Shown: positions 31,507 through 42,160, counted from the first letter of the stretch. The stretch: 64,000 bases of DNA from an uncultured SAR116 cluster alpha proteobacterium (GCA_902583715.1 CACHXC010000001.1:83049-147048), one strand, 5' to 3'. A program made the numbers and translations. The notes: generated from the sequence alone by a model not told the origin.

Positions 31507-33693
31507 ATGCGCGGTGAATCCTCTAAATCTGTGACTCTTTTTAGCCAAATGAAAGGTTGGGTTAGCGGTGATCGACTGGCCTATCTTCTGATCTTGTTCA
31601 CGCTGGCGATGGGGGCAATCACCGCCTATGTATTAGCCAGTGTTGATTTTGTGTCTGGTGATACTGATTTTTTGGTGCCGCTACTTGGCGTTGATGTTTT
31701 GGCGCTGGCGGTATTAGCGTTTTTGGTTGGGCGCCAGTTTTGGCGGTTGTGGGTTGAACGCCGGCGCCGGCTGGCCGGGCATCAACTCCATTGGCGGCTT
31801 GCGTTGCTGTTTGGTGGGTTAACTACCCTGCCAGCGATTATTGTGACTTTATTTGCCTTGTTTGTTGTTGATTATTCGTTGCGGGGCTGGTTTGCCGATC
31901 GGATTTCAACAGCGGTCAACGAGTCAGTGACCGTGGCTGAGTCCTATTTTGATGAACATGCGCGGTCAATTTCTGGTGAGTCACTGGCCATGGCTAACGA
32001 CATTAATCGCGAGGCGTATCGTCTGTCTGGTAATCGCAATTTGATGGACCGCTATTTGTCTGATCAGGCCAGTTTACGAAACCTGTCCGATGCGATTATT
32101 TTTGACAGCACTGGTCAGGTTCTTGCCAAATCACGCTTTGCCTTTGCCATCACATTTGCCAATTTGAAAAATGCATGGCTTGAACAAGCGCGTGGCGGTG
32201 AAGTGGTGATTTTGCGCGCTGATGAAACCAATAAATTGCGTGCCATCATCAAGCTAAACAGTTTTGTTGATGCCTATCTTCTTGTTGGCAGATTCATCGA
32301 TATCAAAGTGTTGCAGGCCATGGATAGTACAAGCTTGGCGGCTTTGGATTACCAGCAATTAGGCTTTAAACAGCTTGATCTTCAGATCAGTTTTGCCGCG
32401 TTGTTCAGTTTTATTTTGCTGCTGTTACTGATTTCCGCCTTGTGGTTTGGGTTGAATTTGGCGACAGCGATTGTGGGGCCGCTTGGTGCGGTGATACAAG
32501 TGGCTGAACAGGTGCGCGGTGGTAATTTGTCGCCGCGTGTCCCGGATAATCTGAGTGTTGAGGAAATTGCCCAGCTTGGCGGGTCGTTCAACAGGATGCT
32601 GGATGAGCTAGCCCGAAGCCGGAAACAGCTGGTGCAAGCCAATTTGCAACTGGATCAGCGTCGTGAATTTACTGAAGCGGTATTGGGCGGTGTCTCTTCT
32701 GGTGTGATTGGGCTTGATGCAGATGGCAAGGTGACGTTGCCAAATGCATCGGCGCGGGCGTTGCTTGGCAAAACAGACCAAGAATTGATTGGTCATAATT
32801 TTGTTTATGTTGTGCCGGAATTTTCCGGGTTAATGGGCATGACAAAAAAAGCAACACGCCGGTTTGCTGAGGATCAGATTACCCTTGTGCGCGATACGAG
32901 GCGTACGATTCTGCGTGCCAGAGTGGTGAGTGAACGTATTGAAGGGCGGATTATTGGGTTTGTTGTGACATTTGATGATGTGACCGATTTGTTGAGCGCA
33001 CAGCGCAAGGCGGCGTGGTCAGATATTGCCCGGCGCATTGCGCATGAAATCAAAAACCCACTGACCCCCATTCAGTTAGCATCAGACCGGCTAAGGAAAA
33101 AATTTAAACCAAAATCAGCGGCTGATTCTGAACGGTTTGAAGAATATGTTGATATTATTTCGCGGCAAGTTGACGATATCGGCCGTATGGTCGATGAATT
33201 TTCGGCGTTCGCGCGTATGCCGCAACCGGTGATGGAGGCTGGATCACTTTATGATCTCGTGTCTGGCCAGATCACGCTTTTTGAGTCCAAAAAACTTCAA
33301 ATCTCGTTGGAAGTTGATAATGGTCAAAGTGACTATGTGATTATTTGTGATCCCGGGTTGTTGCGCCAAGCCATAACAAATTTGTTGCAGAATGCGCGGG
33401 AAAGTCTGCTTGAAAATAACGTAAAATCAGCTCATATCACTCTGCTCTTGCAGGAAAATGATGAAGACACAATTTTGACCATTAGCGATAATGGGCCGGG
33501 CTTTCCTGATATGGATATCGTACAGCTTCTGGAGCCTTATGTGACAACGCGGCAAAAAGGCACTGGCCTAGGACTTGCCATTGTCAGTAAAATCATGGAT
33601 GACCATGCAGGGCGGATGGAACTTGGTGCGGCAGAGTCCGGTGGTGCCAGCGTCAAACTGTGGTTCAAACGCCCACAATCGGACAAGGCATAA
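31507..33693 (+). CDS. ntrY: NtrY-type transmembrane sensor histidine kinase
   Basis: N-terminal TM helices, HAMP, PAS, and RRIAHEIKNPLTPIQLASDRLRKKF H-box. Confidence 0.95.
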   Translation: MRGESSKSVTLFSQMKGWVSGDRLAYLLILFTLAMGAITAYVLASVDFVSGDTDFLVPLLGVDVLALAVLAFLVGRQFWRLWVERRRRLAGHQLHWRLALLFGGLTTLPAIIVTLFALFVVDYSLRGWFADRISTAVNESVTVAESYFDEHARSISGESLAMANDINREAYRLSGNRNLMDRYLSDQASLRNLSDAIIFDSTGQVLAKSRFAFAITFANLKNAWLEQARGGEVVILRADETNKLRAIIKLNSFVDAYLLVGRFIDIKVLQAMDSTSLAALDYQQLGFKQLDLQISFAALFSFILLLLLISALWFGLNLATAIVGPLGAVIQVAEQVRGGNLSPRVPDNLSVEEIAQLGGSFNRMLDELARSRKQLVQANLQLDQRREFTEAVLGGVSSGVIGLDADGKVTLPNASARALLGKTDQELIGHNFVYVVPEFSGLMGMTKKATRRFAEDQITLVRDTRRTILRARVVSERIEGRIIGFVVTFDDVTDLLSAQRKAAWSDIARRIAHEIKNPLTPIQLASDRLRKKFKPKSAADSERFEEYVDIISRQVDDIGRMVDEFSAFARMPQPVMEAGSLYDLVSGQITLFESKKLQISLEVDNGQSDYVIICDPGLLRQAITNLLQNARESLLENNVKSAHITLLLQENDEDTILTISDNGPGFPDMDIVQLLEPYVTTRQKGTGLGLAIVSKIMDDHAGRMELGAAESGGASVKLWFKRPQSDKA

Positions 33694-33696
33694 ACC

Positions 33697-35097
33697 ATGG
33701 CGAGAGACATTTTAATCGTCGATGACGAGCGTGACATCCGGTCATTGATCAGCATGACGCTTGAAGATGAGGGCTTTGCGACAAAACAGGCGGCGGGCGC
33801 CGCTGAGGCGCGGAATTTGTTGCTGTCAGAACCGCCAAAACTGGCCATTTTGGATATCTGGATGCGTGATTCTGATATGGATGGGCTGGAATTGCTCGAA
33901 TGGACGAAATCCATATACCCAGATTTGCCAATCTTGATGATTTCCGGACATGGCACCATTGAAACCGCCGTTCAGGCGATCCGCAATGGCGCTTATGATT
34001 TTATCGAAAAGCCGTTTAAGGAAGAACGGTTGTTGATGATGGTGGCGCGCGCGCTTGAGAGTGCAAAATTAGCGCGTGAAAACAACGAATTAAGGGAAAA
34101 GATGACCGATGGTGTGGCCCCGGAATTGGTCGGCAAATCAGCGGTGATGCGAGGTATCCGTCAATCAATTGATAAAATTGCACCAACGGCAAGCCGGGTG
34201 CTTGTGAATGGGCCAAGTGGCAGTGGCAAAGAATTGGCCGCACGTTGTATTCACAATAAGTCAGACCGTCGAGATGAGCGGTTTGTTGTGGCAAATTGTG
34301 CGCGTCTGGCGTCAGAACGGGTGGATGCTGAATTATTTGGTTCAGAAAGCCTGCAGAGCCATCGCCGGGTCGTTGGGCTTTTTGAGCAGGCACATAAAGG
34401 CACCTTATATTTTGACGAGATATGCGATTTGCCGCTTGAGACGCAGGGTAAAATTGTGCGTACGGTCAATGAACAACGGTTCCGCCGGGTTGGTGGCAAT
34501 ACCGAAGTGGTTGTTGATGTTCGGGTGATTTCAGCATCAAGCCGTGATTTTGGCGCTGAAATAAGCGCCGGGCGTCTGCGTGAGGATCTTTATTACCGGC
34601 TTGGCGTTGTGCCATTGACAATGCCCCCACTGGCACAACGCCGCGAGGATATTCCGCTTCTTGCCAAGCATTTCACCGCATTGGTGGCAAAGCGGCTTGG
34701 GGTCTTGCCGTTTAAAATAAGCGACGAGGTTTTGGCCGCGATGCAGGGCTATAGCTGGCCGGGCAATGTCCGTCAGATCCATAACGTGATTGAAACTATG
34801 CTCATCTTGGCGCCGAATGACCGCAATGAGCCAATTGATCTGGATTTGCTGCCAGCAGAAATACACAACGTGACGCGGTCTGGCGACGAGACTGAAATGG
34901 ATACGCTGATGGGGCTGCCATTGCGCGGGGCGCGTGAAGAATTTGAACGGGCCTATCTGGTCACGCAATTGCATAGATTTGACGGTAATGTATCGCGCGT
35001 GGCAAGTTTTATTGGCATGGAGCGTTCCGCCTTGCACCGCAAATTAAAAGCGCTGAATATCGCCTCGGATTATCAGGAAGGGGAGCGTAAGGAATGA
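33697..35097 (+). CDS. ntrX: NtrX-type response regulator
   Basis: ILIVDDERDIRSLISMTLEDEGF, WMRDSDMDGLELL, AAA+ GPSGSGKE, GTLYFDEICDLP; C-terminal HTH. Confidence 0.95.
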   Translation: MARDILIVDDERDIRSLISMTLEDEGFATKQAAGAAEARNLLLSEPPKLAILDIWMRDSDMDGLELLEWTKSIYPDLPILMISGHGTIETAVQAIRNGAYDFIEKPFKEERLLMMVARALESAKLARENNELREKMTDGVAPELVGKSAVMRGIRQSIDKIAPTASRVLVNGPSGSGKELAARCIHNKSDRRDERFVVANCARLASERVDAELFGSESLQSHRRVVGLFEQAHKGTLYFDEICDLPLETQGKIVRTVNEQRFRRVGGNTEVVVDVRVISASSRDFGAEISAGRLREDLYYRLGVVPLTMPPLAQRREDIPLLAKHFTALVAKRLGVLPFKISDEVLAAMQGYSWPGNVRQIHNVIETMLILAPNDRNEPIDLDLLPAEIHNVTRSGDETEMDTLMGLPLRGAREEFERAYLVTQLHRFDGNVSRVASFIGMERSALHRKLKALNIASDYQEGERKE

Positions 35098-36473
35098 AAA
35101 TTGTAATTTGTGGCGCCGGACTTGTCGGCAGTGCCATAGCCTCGCACTTGGCCGAAGAACATAATGATGTGACAGTAATTGATGCTTCAGCCGAGAATAT
35201 TCAACGCATCACTGATCATTACGACGTGCATGGTGTTGTTGGTGTGGCCTCACATCCGGACCGGCTAGCCGAAGCTGGCGTGCGAGATGCCGAGCTATTA
35301 ATTGCTGTGACCGAATCTGATGAAGTGAACATGGTGGCGTGTCAGATCAGCCACAGCATTTTTAACACCCCGGTCAAAATTGCGCGGATCCGCAATAACG
35401 CCTATCTCGATACTGCCTATGCGGCATTATATGGTGACGACAATTTGCCCATCGACCATATCATTTCGCCAGAAGCAGAAGTATCGGCGTCAATCAGCAA
35501 CCAATTGCGCGTGCCGGGGGCATTTGATGTCAAAAATATGTGTGATGGCAAAATGAACCTTGTCGGGGTGTTGTGTACAGCTGATAGCCCAACGGTCGGC
35601 ACACCATTGCGGCATTTGACTAGCCTGTTTCCGGACTTGGCGCTGACTGTTTTGGCAATCATTCGCGATGGCGCGGTTATTCTGCCGAGATCGGGTGCAG
35701 AGGCCATGCAAATCGGTGACCGGGTATATTTTGTTTGTGACAGTGCCCATCTTGAGCGGGCTATGGCCAGCTTTGGTCATGAGGAAGATGAAGCACGTTC
35801 GGTGGTGATTGCCGGTGGAGGCAGTATCGGCATGATGCTGTCACGCGAAATTGAAGCGCATTTTTCCAATACCCACAACCGGATCATTGAGCTTGACCCG
35901 ACCCGCGCCCGTTATTTGGCGCAGGAGTTGGAAAATACCGATATCATTAATGGAGACGCGCTAGACAGCGCTATTTTGCGCGAAGCCAGTGTGCATGCGA
36001 CCGAGACATTTGTTGCCGTTACTGAAGATGATGAGGTTAATATTTTGTCAGCATTGCTGGCGAAAAGAACTGGGGCTAAACATGCGGTGGCGCTGGTGAA
36101 TATTCCGGGCTTTATTCCGCTTGTTGGGACGCTTGGCGTAGACGCCGTCATTAACCCGTCACAAATCACCGTTTCATCGATTCTTGAGCATGTACGGCGG
36201 GGCCGTATTCGTGATGTGCATCCGATTGTTGAGGACCTTGGTGAAGTGCTAGAAGCCGAGGCGTTGCCGTCATCCTCGCTTGTTGGTAAGCCGTTGCGAA
36301 CAGCAAAAATTCCGAAAGGGGTAGCCATCGGCGGCATTTTACGTGATGGTACTGTGATGGCTGTTCGCGGTGATACGGTAATCGAAGCCGGTGATACAGT
36401 GATTATTTTTGTGACGCGTGGCAAAATTGCGCAGGTTGAGAAATTATTGTCAGTGCGGCTTGATTTTTTCTAG
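35094..36473 (+). CDS. trkA: Trk system potassium uptake protein TrkA
   Basis: Two KTN/Rossmann modules (KIVICGAGLVGSAIASHLAEEHNDVTVID, VVIAGGGSIGMMLSREIE) each followed by a TrkA_C-like domain. Confidence 0.94.
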   Translation: MKIVICGAGLVGSAIASHLAEEHNDVTVIDASAENIQRITDHYDVHGVVGVASHPDRLAEAGVRDAELLIAVTESDEVNMVACQISHSIFNTPVKIARIRNNAYLDTAYAALYGDDNLPIDHIISPEAEVSASISNQLRVPGAFDVKNMCDGKMNLVGVLCTADSPTVGTPLRHLTSLFPDLALTVLAIIRDGAVILPRSGAEAMQIGDRVYFVCDSAHLERAMASFGHEEDEARSVVIAGGGSIGMMLSREIEAHFSNTHNRIIELDPTRARYLAQELENTDIINGDALDSAILREASVHATETFVAVTEDDEVNILSALLAKRTGAKHAVALVNIPGFIPLVGTLGVDAVINPSQITVSSILEHVRRGRIRDVHPIVEDLGEVLEAEALPSSSLVGKPLRTAKIPKGVAIGGILRDGTVMAVRGDTVIEAGDTVIIFVTRGKIAQVEKLLSVRLDFF

Positions 36474-36536
36474 ATAATGGCGGGTAAGAGCCTGTCCATG
36501 ATAGGGGGGGCCGTGGTGATGAGTGGGGAGGACGAA

Positions 36537-36797
36537 ATGGCCAGTGATAAGAGCCGTAATCTACAAGAAGTGTTTTTGAACAACGTCAGAAAATCGCATG
36601 TGGCGGTCACAGTATTTCTGGTAAATGGTGTTAAATTACAAGGCATTATCACCTGGTTTGATAATTTCTCTATTTTGCTGAAACGTGACCAGCATGTCCA
36701 ACTAGTCTATAAACACGCGATTTCGACAATTATGCCGGTCTCATCAGTTCAGTTGCAGGAATTTGATGAAGAGGATTTAACTCAAGACGGTGAGTGA
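36537..36797 (+). CDS. hfq: RNA chaperone Hfq
   Basis: [67 protein letters not shown]. The start was corrected to ATG 36537. Confidence 0.97.
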   Translation: MASDKSRNLQEVFLNNVRKSHVAVTVFLVNGVKLQGIITWFDNFSILLKRDQHVQLVYKHAISTIMPVSSVQLQEFDEEDLTQDGE

Positions 36798-37644
36798 TGT
36801 GGCCGGGGGTGAACCGATAGGATTGCCTGCGGTCGATGACGCGTTGCGACCGCTTGTTGCTGATTACATTCAAGGCGCCGCAGAGACGTTCATTCTGCCC
36901 AAATTTGGTAATTTGCAGAGCGCTGACATTGGCGTTAAGACCGGGCCCCATGACCTTGTGACTGTGGCTGACAAAAATGCCGAGTCTTGGTTGGCACCGC
37001 GGTTACAGGACTTGCAAGCGGGGCATTGTATTGGTGAAGAGGCGGTCGCAGAAACACCTGTATTGAGGCAATATGCTGGTGATGGTTATGCTTGGGCCAT
37101 TGATCCAATCGATGGCACAAATAATTTTGTAAATGGGGTACCAGATTTTTGTAGCATGGTTGCCTTGATGTGGAATGGCGTGCCATTGCAATGCTGGATT
37201 TGGTTGCCGATCGAAAAAGCACTCTATTACGCGGCGGCTGGATCTGGTGCGTATTGTTATCGAGACATAACTAAGACCCCCCTCAAAATCAGCCAACCGC
37301 CGGTTGACCCGCTTGTCATGCGCGGGTCGGGCAATACAAAAGGGCTGGAAGAACCCGTTAAAAGCGCGGTGCTGACCCGTATGCGCACGATTGCTGGGCG
37401 GCACTATATTGGCAGTGCCGGCGTGTTAGCGACACGTATCGCAGAAGGCACAGAGGATTTTTTGATGCATGGCCGTGCGACCCCATGGGATCATGCCCCG
37501 GTTGATTTATTATGCCGTGAGGCCGGTGGGCATGCGGCGATGGTCACCGGTGCCAAACCATTTAATGCAGTTGATGACGGCCCGATTATGGCGGCGTCTA
37601 GCCTTGTTGGTTGGCAAAATCTTCACCGCCACATATGGGCATGA
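36790..37644 (+). CDS. Inositol monophosphatase family protein
   Basis: [43 protein letters not shown] motifs. Confidence 0.93.
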   Translation: MSDVAGGEPIGLPAVDDALRPLVADYIQGAAETFILPKFGNLQSADIGVKTGPHDLVTVADKNAESWLAPRLQDLQAGHCIGEEAVAETPVLRQYAGDGYAWAIDPIDGTNNFVNGVPDFCSMVALMWNGVPLQCWIWLPIEKALYYAAAGSGAYCYRDITKTPLKISQPPVDPLVMRGSGNTKGLEEPVKSAVLTRMRTIAGRHYIGSAGVLATRIAEGTEDFLMHGRATPWDHAPVDLLCREAGGHAAMVTGAKPFNAVDDGPIMAASSLVGWQNLHRHIWA

Positions 37645-37673
37645 AAAGCGATAGCAAACCGATTTTGCAACTG

Positions 37674-38471
37674 TTAGCGTTTGGCTGTTTTTGCGTCCTG
37701 CCACAGATCTTCCATGTCTTCAAGTGTTGATTCAGAGATTGATTTTCCATATAAATCAAGTTGTTGTTCTATATAATTAAACCGTTCTTCGAACTTCTTA
37801 TTACAGCCAATCAAAGCCGTTTCTGGATCAACCCCAGCCTTGCGCGCCAAATTCACGGCGACAAATAAAAGATCGCCAACTTCGTCGCTCAGACGTTGTT
37901 CGTTTTGCGGTGTGGCTTCAAGTTCAGCGGTCAGTTCGGCGGCTTCTTCATGCATTTTATCGATAATTTGTGCAATGTCAGGCCAGTCAAACCCGACGCT
38001 GGCGGCACGTTTTTGCAATTTCAAAGCCCGTTGCATCGGTGGCATGCCAACTGGTATGCCGCCCAAAACGCCATTTTGCCCTTTCGCCGCGCGTTCGGCT
38101 TTTTTGATGTCTTCCCATAATTGGCGTTGCTCGTTGACTTTGGGCATTTTGTCGTCACCAAACACATGCGGGTGGCGGTTAATCATTTTGTTAGAAATCG
38201 ATTTGGCCACATCGGCAAGCGTAAAACTGCCTTCTTCTTCGGCGATGCGGGCGTGAAACACAACCTGCAACAACAAATCGCCTAACTCATCGCAAAGGGC
38301 TTCACGATCGCCGCTTTCAATTGCATCAGCAACCTCATAGGCTTCTTCTATGGTGTAGGGTGCTATGCTGGCAAAATCCTGTTTCGCATCCCACGGACAC
38401 CCGGTTTCTGGGTCACGTAACTTGGCCATGATGGTGATGATGTTTTGAAGTTGTTGAACTGTATCTGACAT
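37674..38471 (-). CDS. mazG: Nucleoside triphosphate pyrophosphohydrolase MazG
   Basis: LRDPETGCPWDAKQDFASIAPYTIEEAYEVADAIE, ELGDLLLQVVFHARIAEE, and a second MazG domain with EVGDLLFVAVNLAR. Confidence 0.96.
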   Translation of the reverse strand: MSDTVQQLQNIITIMAKLRDPETGCPWDAKQDFASIAPYTIEEAYEVADAIESGDREALCDELGDLLLQVVFHARIAEEEGSFTLADVAKSISNKMINRHPHVFGDDKMPKVNEQRQLWEDIKKAERAAKGQNGVLGGIPVGMPPMQRALKLQKRAASVGFDWPDIAQIIDKMHEEAAELTAELEATPQNEQRLSDEVGDLLFVAVNLARKAGVDPETALIGCNKKFEERFNYIEQQLDLYGKSISESTLEDMEDLWQDAKTAKR

Positions 38472-38673
38472 GTGATGGATGCTAGCAAAAATGACCGTCA
38501 CAGGAAACGAAATTCGGCTGATAATGCGGTTTGAAAAACAACATAATGTCATCTGGAAAACGATATCGCTAGCTATTGAAAGCGAATGCTAAATTGGTGT
38601 AAACAGAGCAAATACAGCGTGCGGATGTTGTAAACCAAGCGCTTGTACCATCATCCATAGGACCGCGAGCCCG

Positions 38674-39498
38674 ATGACACAGATAGATAACACACATAAC
38701 GTCTCAAAGCCGGGCCTGTTTGGCCGTATTCGTGCGTGGTTTTTTACCGGGTTACTGGTCACTGCGCCGGTATTGCTGACGGTCTATATCACCTGGGCGG
38801 CTATTGAACTGATTGACTCGCAGGTCAGCAAGCTTTTGCCAGGCTTCGAAACATCCATTTTGGGCAATGTGCCGGGTATTGGGCTGGTCATTGGTGCGGT
38901 TCTGATCACCTTGATTGGTGCCATCGCGGCGGGTTTTCTTGGGCGCTATATCATCCGGCTTGGCGAAGCGATATTAAACAAAATGCCAGTGGTTCGGTCA
39001 ATTTACGGTGCGATCAAACAAATTTTGGAAACGGTAATTTCGACCCAATCTGATGCGTTTCGTGAAGTTGTTTTGGTCGAATATCCACGCAAAAAATTGT
39101 GGGTGATCGGCTTTGTGACCGGCAATACAAAAGGCGAAGTTGCCGGCCGTATTCCATCGTCAATGGTCAATGTGTTTGTGCCAACAACGCCAAACCCAAC
39201 CTCTGGTTTTTTATTATTCTGTCCACGTGAAGACGTTATTTTTCTTAAAATGACAGTTGAGGAGGCGGTCAAGCTGGTGGTGTCTGGCGGTATTGTGACC
39301 CCGCCTGATCGTAGCCAGTCTGCAACGTCGGCACCTCCTGTGGCGGCTAAAAATAGTGCGGCTAAAAAGTCTGCTGTGAAAAAAATGGACGCAAAAAAAG
39401 CGGTATCAAAAAAAATAGCAACTAAAAAGCCAGCCGCAAAAAAGACAGTCGCCAAAAAATCGGCTATAAAAACAATACAGGCACGAAAAAAATCATAG
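38674..39498 (+). CDS. DUF502 family membrane protein with Lys/Ala-rich C-terminal tail
   Basis: TGLLVTAPVLLTVYITWAAIELID, GLGxxxGAVLITLIGAIAAGFLGRYI-like region, SIYGAIKQILETV, FVPTTPNPTSGFLLF. Tail AAKNSAAKKSAVKKMDAKKAVSKKIATKKPAAKKTVAKKSAIK. Confidence 0.9.
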   Translation: MTQIDNTHNVSKPGLFGRIRAWFFTGLLVTAPVLLTVYITWAAIELIDSQVSKLLPGFETSILGNVPGIGLVIGAVLITLIGAIAAGFLGRYIIRLGEAILNKMPVVRSIYGAIKQILETVISTQSDAFREVVLVEYPRKKLWVIGFVTGNTKGEVAGRIPSSMVNVFVPTTPNPTSGFLLFCPREDVIFLKMTVEEAVKLVVSGGIVTPPDRSQSATSAPPVAAKNSAAKKSAVKKMDAKKAVSKKIATKKPAAKKTVAKKSAIKTIQARKKS

Positions 39499-39521
39499 CT
39501 CTTTTTTCGCTAATGGTCGGC

Positions 39522-41702
39522 CTAGCCGGCCGTCAAAAATTTTACCGCGCTGTCACGTTCAAACAGGCTAAGCAACAAATTGATGTGGTGCATGCCGTTG
39601 CCCGCCAACATTATTTGTGCCTGTTCACGTGCAATGGCCAGCAGATCACGGTGGGCGGCAAGATCAGCCAACACAAATTCGGGCACCCCAGATTGACGTT
39701 GACCCAAAAATTCGCCGGGGCCACGCAAATTCAGGTCTTCTTCAGCGATCACGAACCCATCATTTGTGCCACGCATGACCGACAGTCTTTTGTTGGCAGT
39801 CTCGCTTAATGGGGGTTGATAGACAAGCAGGCAGCTGCTCTGGGCTGTGCTGCGGCCCACCCGGCCGCGAAGCTGGTGCAGTTGCGCCAGACCAAAACGT
39901 TCTGCATGTTCGATGACAATTATGCTGGCCTCTGGTACGTCGACGCCCACCTCGACCACGGTTGTTGCCACAAGAAGCTGGGCTTGTCCTGTTCTGAATG
40001 CCTGCATGGCGGCGTCGCGTTCAGCGGCTTTCATCTTACCATGCGCCAACGCTACACCAATGCCGGCAAGCGCGTGGGTAAGCGCGGTGAAACGATCTTC
40101 GGCGGCGGCAATATCCAGCTTGTCTGATTCATCGACAAGGGGGCAGATCCAATAGGCGCGCTTGCCGTCATGTAGGGCCCGCCGCAAGCTATTAACAATC
40201 TCGTTCAGTCTGTCTTTGGCCATGGCCCGTGTGTCAATTGGCGAACGGCCAACAGGTTTTTCATCGAGCCGCGAATGATCAAGATCGCCATAAGCTGTCA
40301 TGGCCAAACTGCGCGGGATAGGGGTGGCGGTCATCACCAACACATCTACATCACGCCCTTTTTCACCAAGTAAAATGCGCTGGCGGACGCCGAATCTGTG
40401 CTGTTCATCGATGACGGCTAGCCCTAAATCGTGAAAAATGGCTGTGTCAGATAACAAGGCATGCGTGCCAACAACCAGCGAAATTGTTCCATCTGCCATA
40501 GCGGCCAAGGTATCTTTGCGGGTGCGTGGGGCATAATTGATGCCGTTTGGCAACGCATCATCAGCGGCAGCATTGCTTGTGCGTCCCTGCCCTAAAAGCA
40601 GTCCGACCTCCATTTTTAATGGGCGAAGCAGGGCATTGAGGCTTGCGTGATGCTGGCGTGCCAGCACTCCGGTTGGCGCCAGAAGTGCCGCTTGCGCACC
40701 AGTTTCAGCAACAGTGAGCATAGCCGCAAGTGCCACTAGCGTTTTGCCAGACCCGACATCGCCCTGTAGCATTCGAAGCATGCGCTTTGGGGTGGCTTGA
40801 TCAGCCGTAATTTCGCCAATCGCAGCGTGTTGCGCGGCCGTCATTTCAAAGGGTAGGTCAGCTGTTAACGCCCTAAGAAGCTGGCCTTGCGGCGCAAAAC
40901 AACGGCCGGGCGCGGTATCGCTCGCCTGTCGGCGCACCATAGATAATGCCAGTTGGTTGGCGAGCAATTCATCAAAGGCAAGGCGGGCACGGGCAGGGCT
41001 GGTTGGCAGAAGATCGGTTTCGGCTTGTGGCGCATGAACGGCCCGCATGGCATCGGCAAAATTTGGCCAGTTGTGTTCGGCCATGATCGGAGCCGGTATC
41101 CATTCGGGCAGATCAGGGATACGCTTGAGTGCATCAGCAATCGCACGCCGCAATATTTTGGGAGTCAGTCCGGCTGTTAACGGATAGACAGGTTCCAACA
41201 GGGGCATACTGGCGCTATGTTCCAGCACCACGATATGATCTGGGTGCGCCATCTGCACGCGCCCTTGAAATAATTCAACACGCCCGCTGACAATGCGGCG
41301 TTCACCAATTGGCAATTGTTTGGCGATATAGTCGTTATGTGCATGAAAAAATACCAATTCCAGTTCGCCTGTATCATTCTGGCAAAAGACACGGTACGGG
41401 CGGCGTGTGCCGCGTGGCGGTCGGTCATGCTTAATGACCAAGATCTCAATGGTGGCCATACTGCCATCAACGATGGCGTCCAATGCCGGGCGTTGCCGCC
41501 TGTCAATGAGGCCGATTGGCAGATGCCGCAACACATCAATCACATAACTGCCAACCCGTTTTTCAAGAACGCCGGCAAGTTTTGCACCAACACCGGCCAG
41601 GCTTGTTGTAGCGGCAAATAGTTGAAAGATTTCAGGCGGTCTTTTTGGGTGCACTGGGTTGGCTTTCACATCGGCTCTGGGATCATATTGTTTGGGCCCC
41701 AC
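39522..41702 (-). CDS. recG: ATP-dependent DNA helicase RecG
   Basis: LQGDVGSGKTLVA, VIDEQHRFGVRQR, LVMTATPIPRSLA, GRVGRS; wedge domain at the N-terminus. Confidence 0.96.
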   Translation of the reverse strand: MGPKQYDPRADVKANPVHPKRPPEIFQLFAATTSLAGVGAKLAGVLEKRVGSYVIDVLRHLPIGLIDRRQRPALDAIVDGSMATIEILVIKHDRPPRGTRRPYRVFCQNDTGELELVFFHAHNDYIAKQLPIGERRIVSGRVELFQGRVQMAHPDHIVVLEHSASMPLLEPVYPLTAGLTPKILRRAIADALKRIPDLPEWIPAPIMAEHNWPNFADAMRAVHAPQAETDLLPTSPARARLAFDELLANQLALSMVRRQASDTAPGRCFAPQGQLLRALTADLPFEMTAAQHAAIGEITADQATPKRMLRMLQGDVGSGKTLVALAAMLTVAETGAQAALLAPTGVLARQHHASLNALLRPLKMEVGLLLGQGRTSNAAADDALPNGINYAPRTRKDTLAAMADGTISLVVGTHALLSDTAIFHDLGLAVIDEQHRFGVRQRILLGEKGRDVDVLVMTATPIPRSLAMTAYGDLDHSRLDEKPVGRSPIDTRAMAKDRLNEIVNSLRRALHDGKRAYWICPLVDESDKLDIAAAEDRFTALTHALAGIGVALAHGKMKAAERDAAMQAFRTGQAQLLVATTVVEVGVDVPEASIIVIEHAERFGLAQLHQLRGRVGRSTAQSSCLLVYQPPLSETANKRLSVMRGTNDGFVIAEEDLNLRGPGEFLGQRQSGVPEFVLADLAAHRDLLAIAREQAQIMLAGNGMHHINLLLSLFERDSAVKFLTAG

Positions 41703-41872
41703 TTGTTTTATAGCCTAGCAAATATTTGTTCCGATTGGCCAAAAAATCTAGCATTGGCTTAAATGTGATCAAAATTGTTTTGTCGCCATATCGCTAGGCA
41801 GGCTGGTTGGTTTCTGCTATGTGATGCCACTCATAAAACCGCCTGTAATCACCACTGCCAAGGATTATTGTC

Positions 41873-42157
41873 ATGTCGTCATCACTATCGGACACGCCGC
41901 CTGTACTGTCGGATCGGGTGCGGCGGCTGATTTATCAGGCAAGCTATACCGGCATGAAGGAAACGGATCTTTTGCTTGGGCATTTTGCCAAATCCTATTT
42001 GGCTGACTTGAGTGATGATGATTTGACTGATTTTGAAAATTTACTCGCCGCTGGTGACCATTGGATCTATGTGTGGGTGACTGGAAATGAGGAGGTGCCT
42101 GATGCCTATAATACACCTGTTTTTAAATTAATAAAAAAATTTAAAGACAGCAATTAA
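41873..42157 (+). CDS. sdhE: FAD assembly factor SdhE (succinate dehydrogenase assembly)
   Basis: RVRRLIYQASYTGMKETDLLLGHFAKSYLADLSDDDLTDFENLLAAGDHWIYVWVTG; located between recG and mfd. Confidence 0.93.
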   Translation: MSSSLSDTPPVLSDRVRRLIYQASYTGMKETDLLLGHFAKSYLADLSDDDLTDFENLLAAGDHWIYVWVTGNEEVPDAYNTPVFKLIKKFKDSN

Positions 42158-42160
42158 CAA

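Noticed and set aside
34537-35037. 166-aa minus-strand ORF inside ntrX
   Set aside because: Antisense to the NtrX AAA+ and HTH region; no family recognised.
35912-36424. 170-aa minus-strand ORF inside trkA
   Set aside because: Shadow ORF of a well-supported gene; low-complexity Ser/Thr/Pro composition.
39003-39455. 150-aa minus-strand ORF opposite the DUF502 Lys/Ala tail (Phe/Ala-rich repeats)
   Set aside because: It is the reverse complement of the AAKK repeat and not an independent repeat protein.
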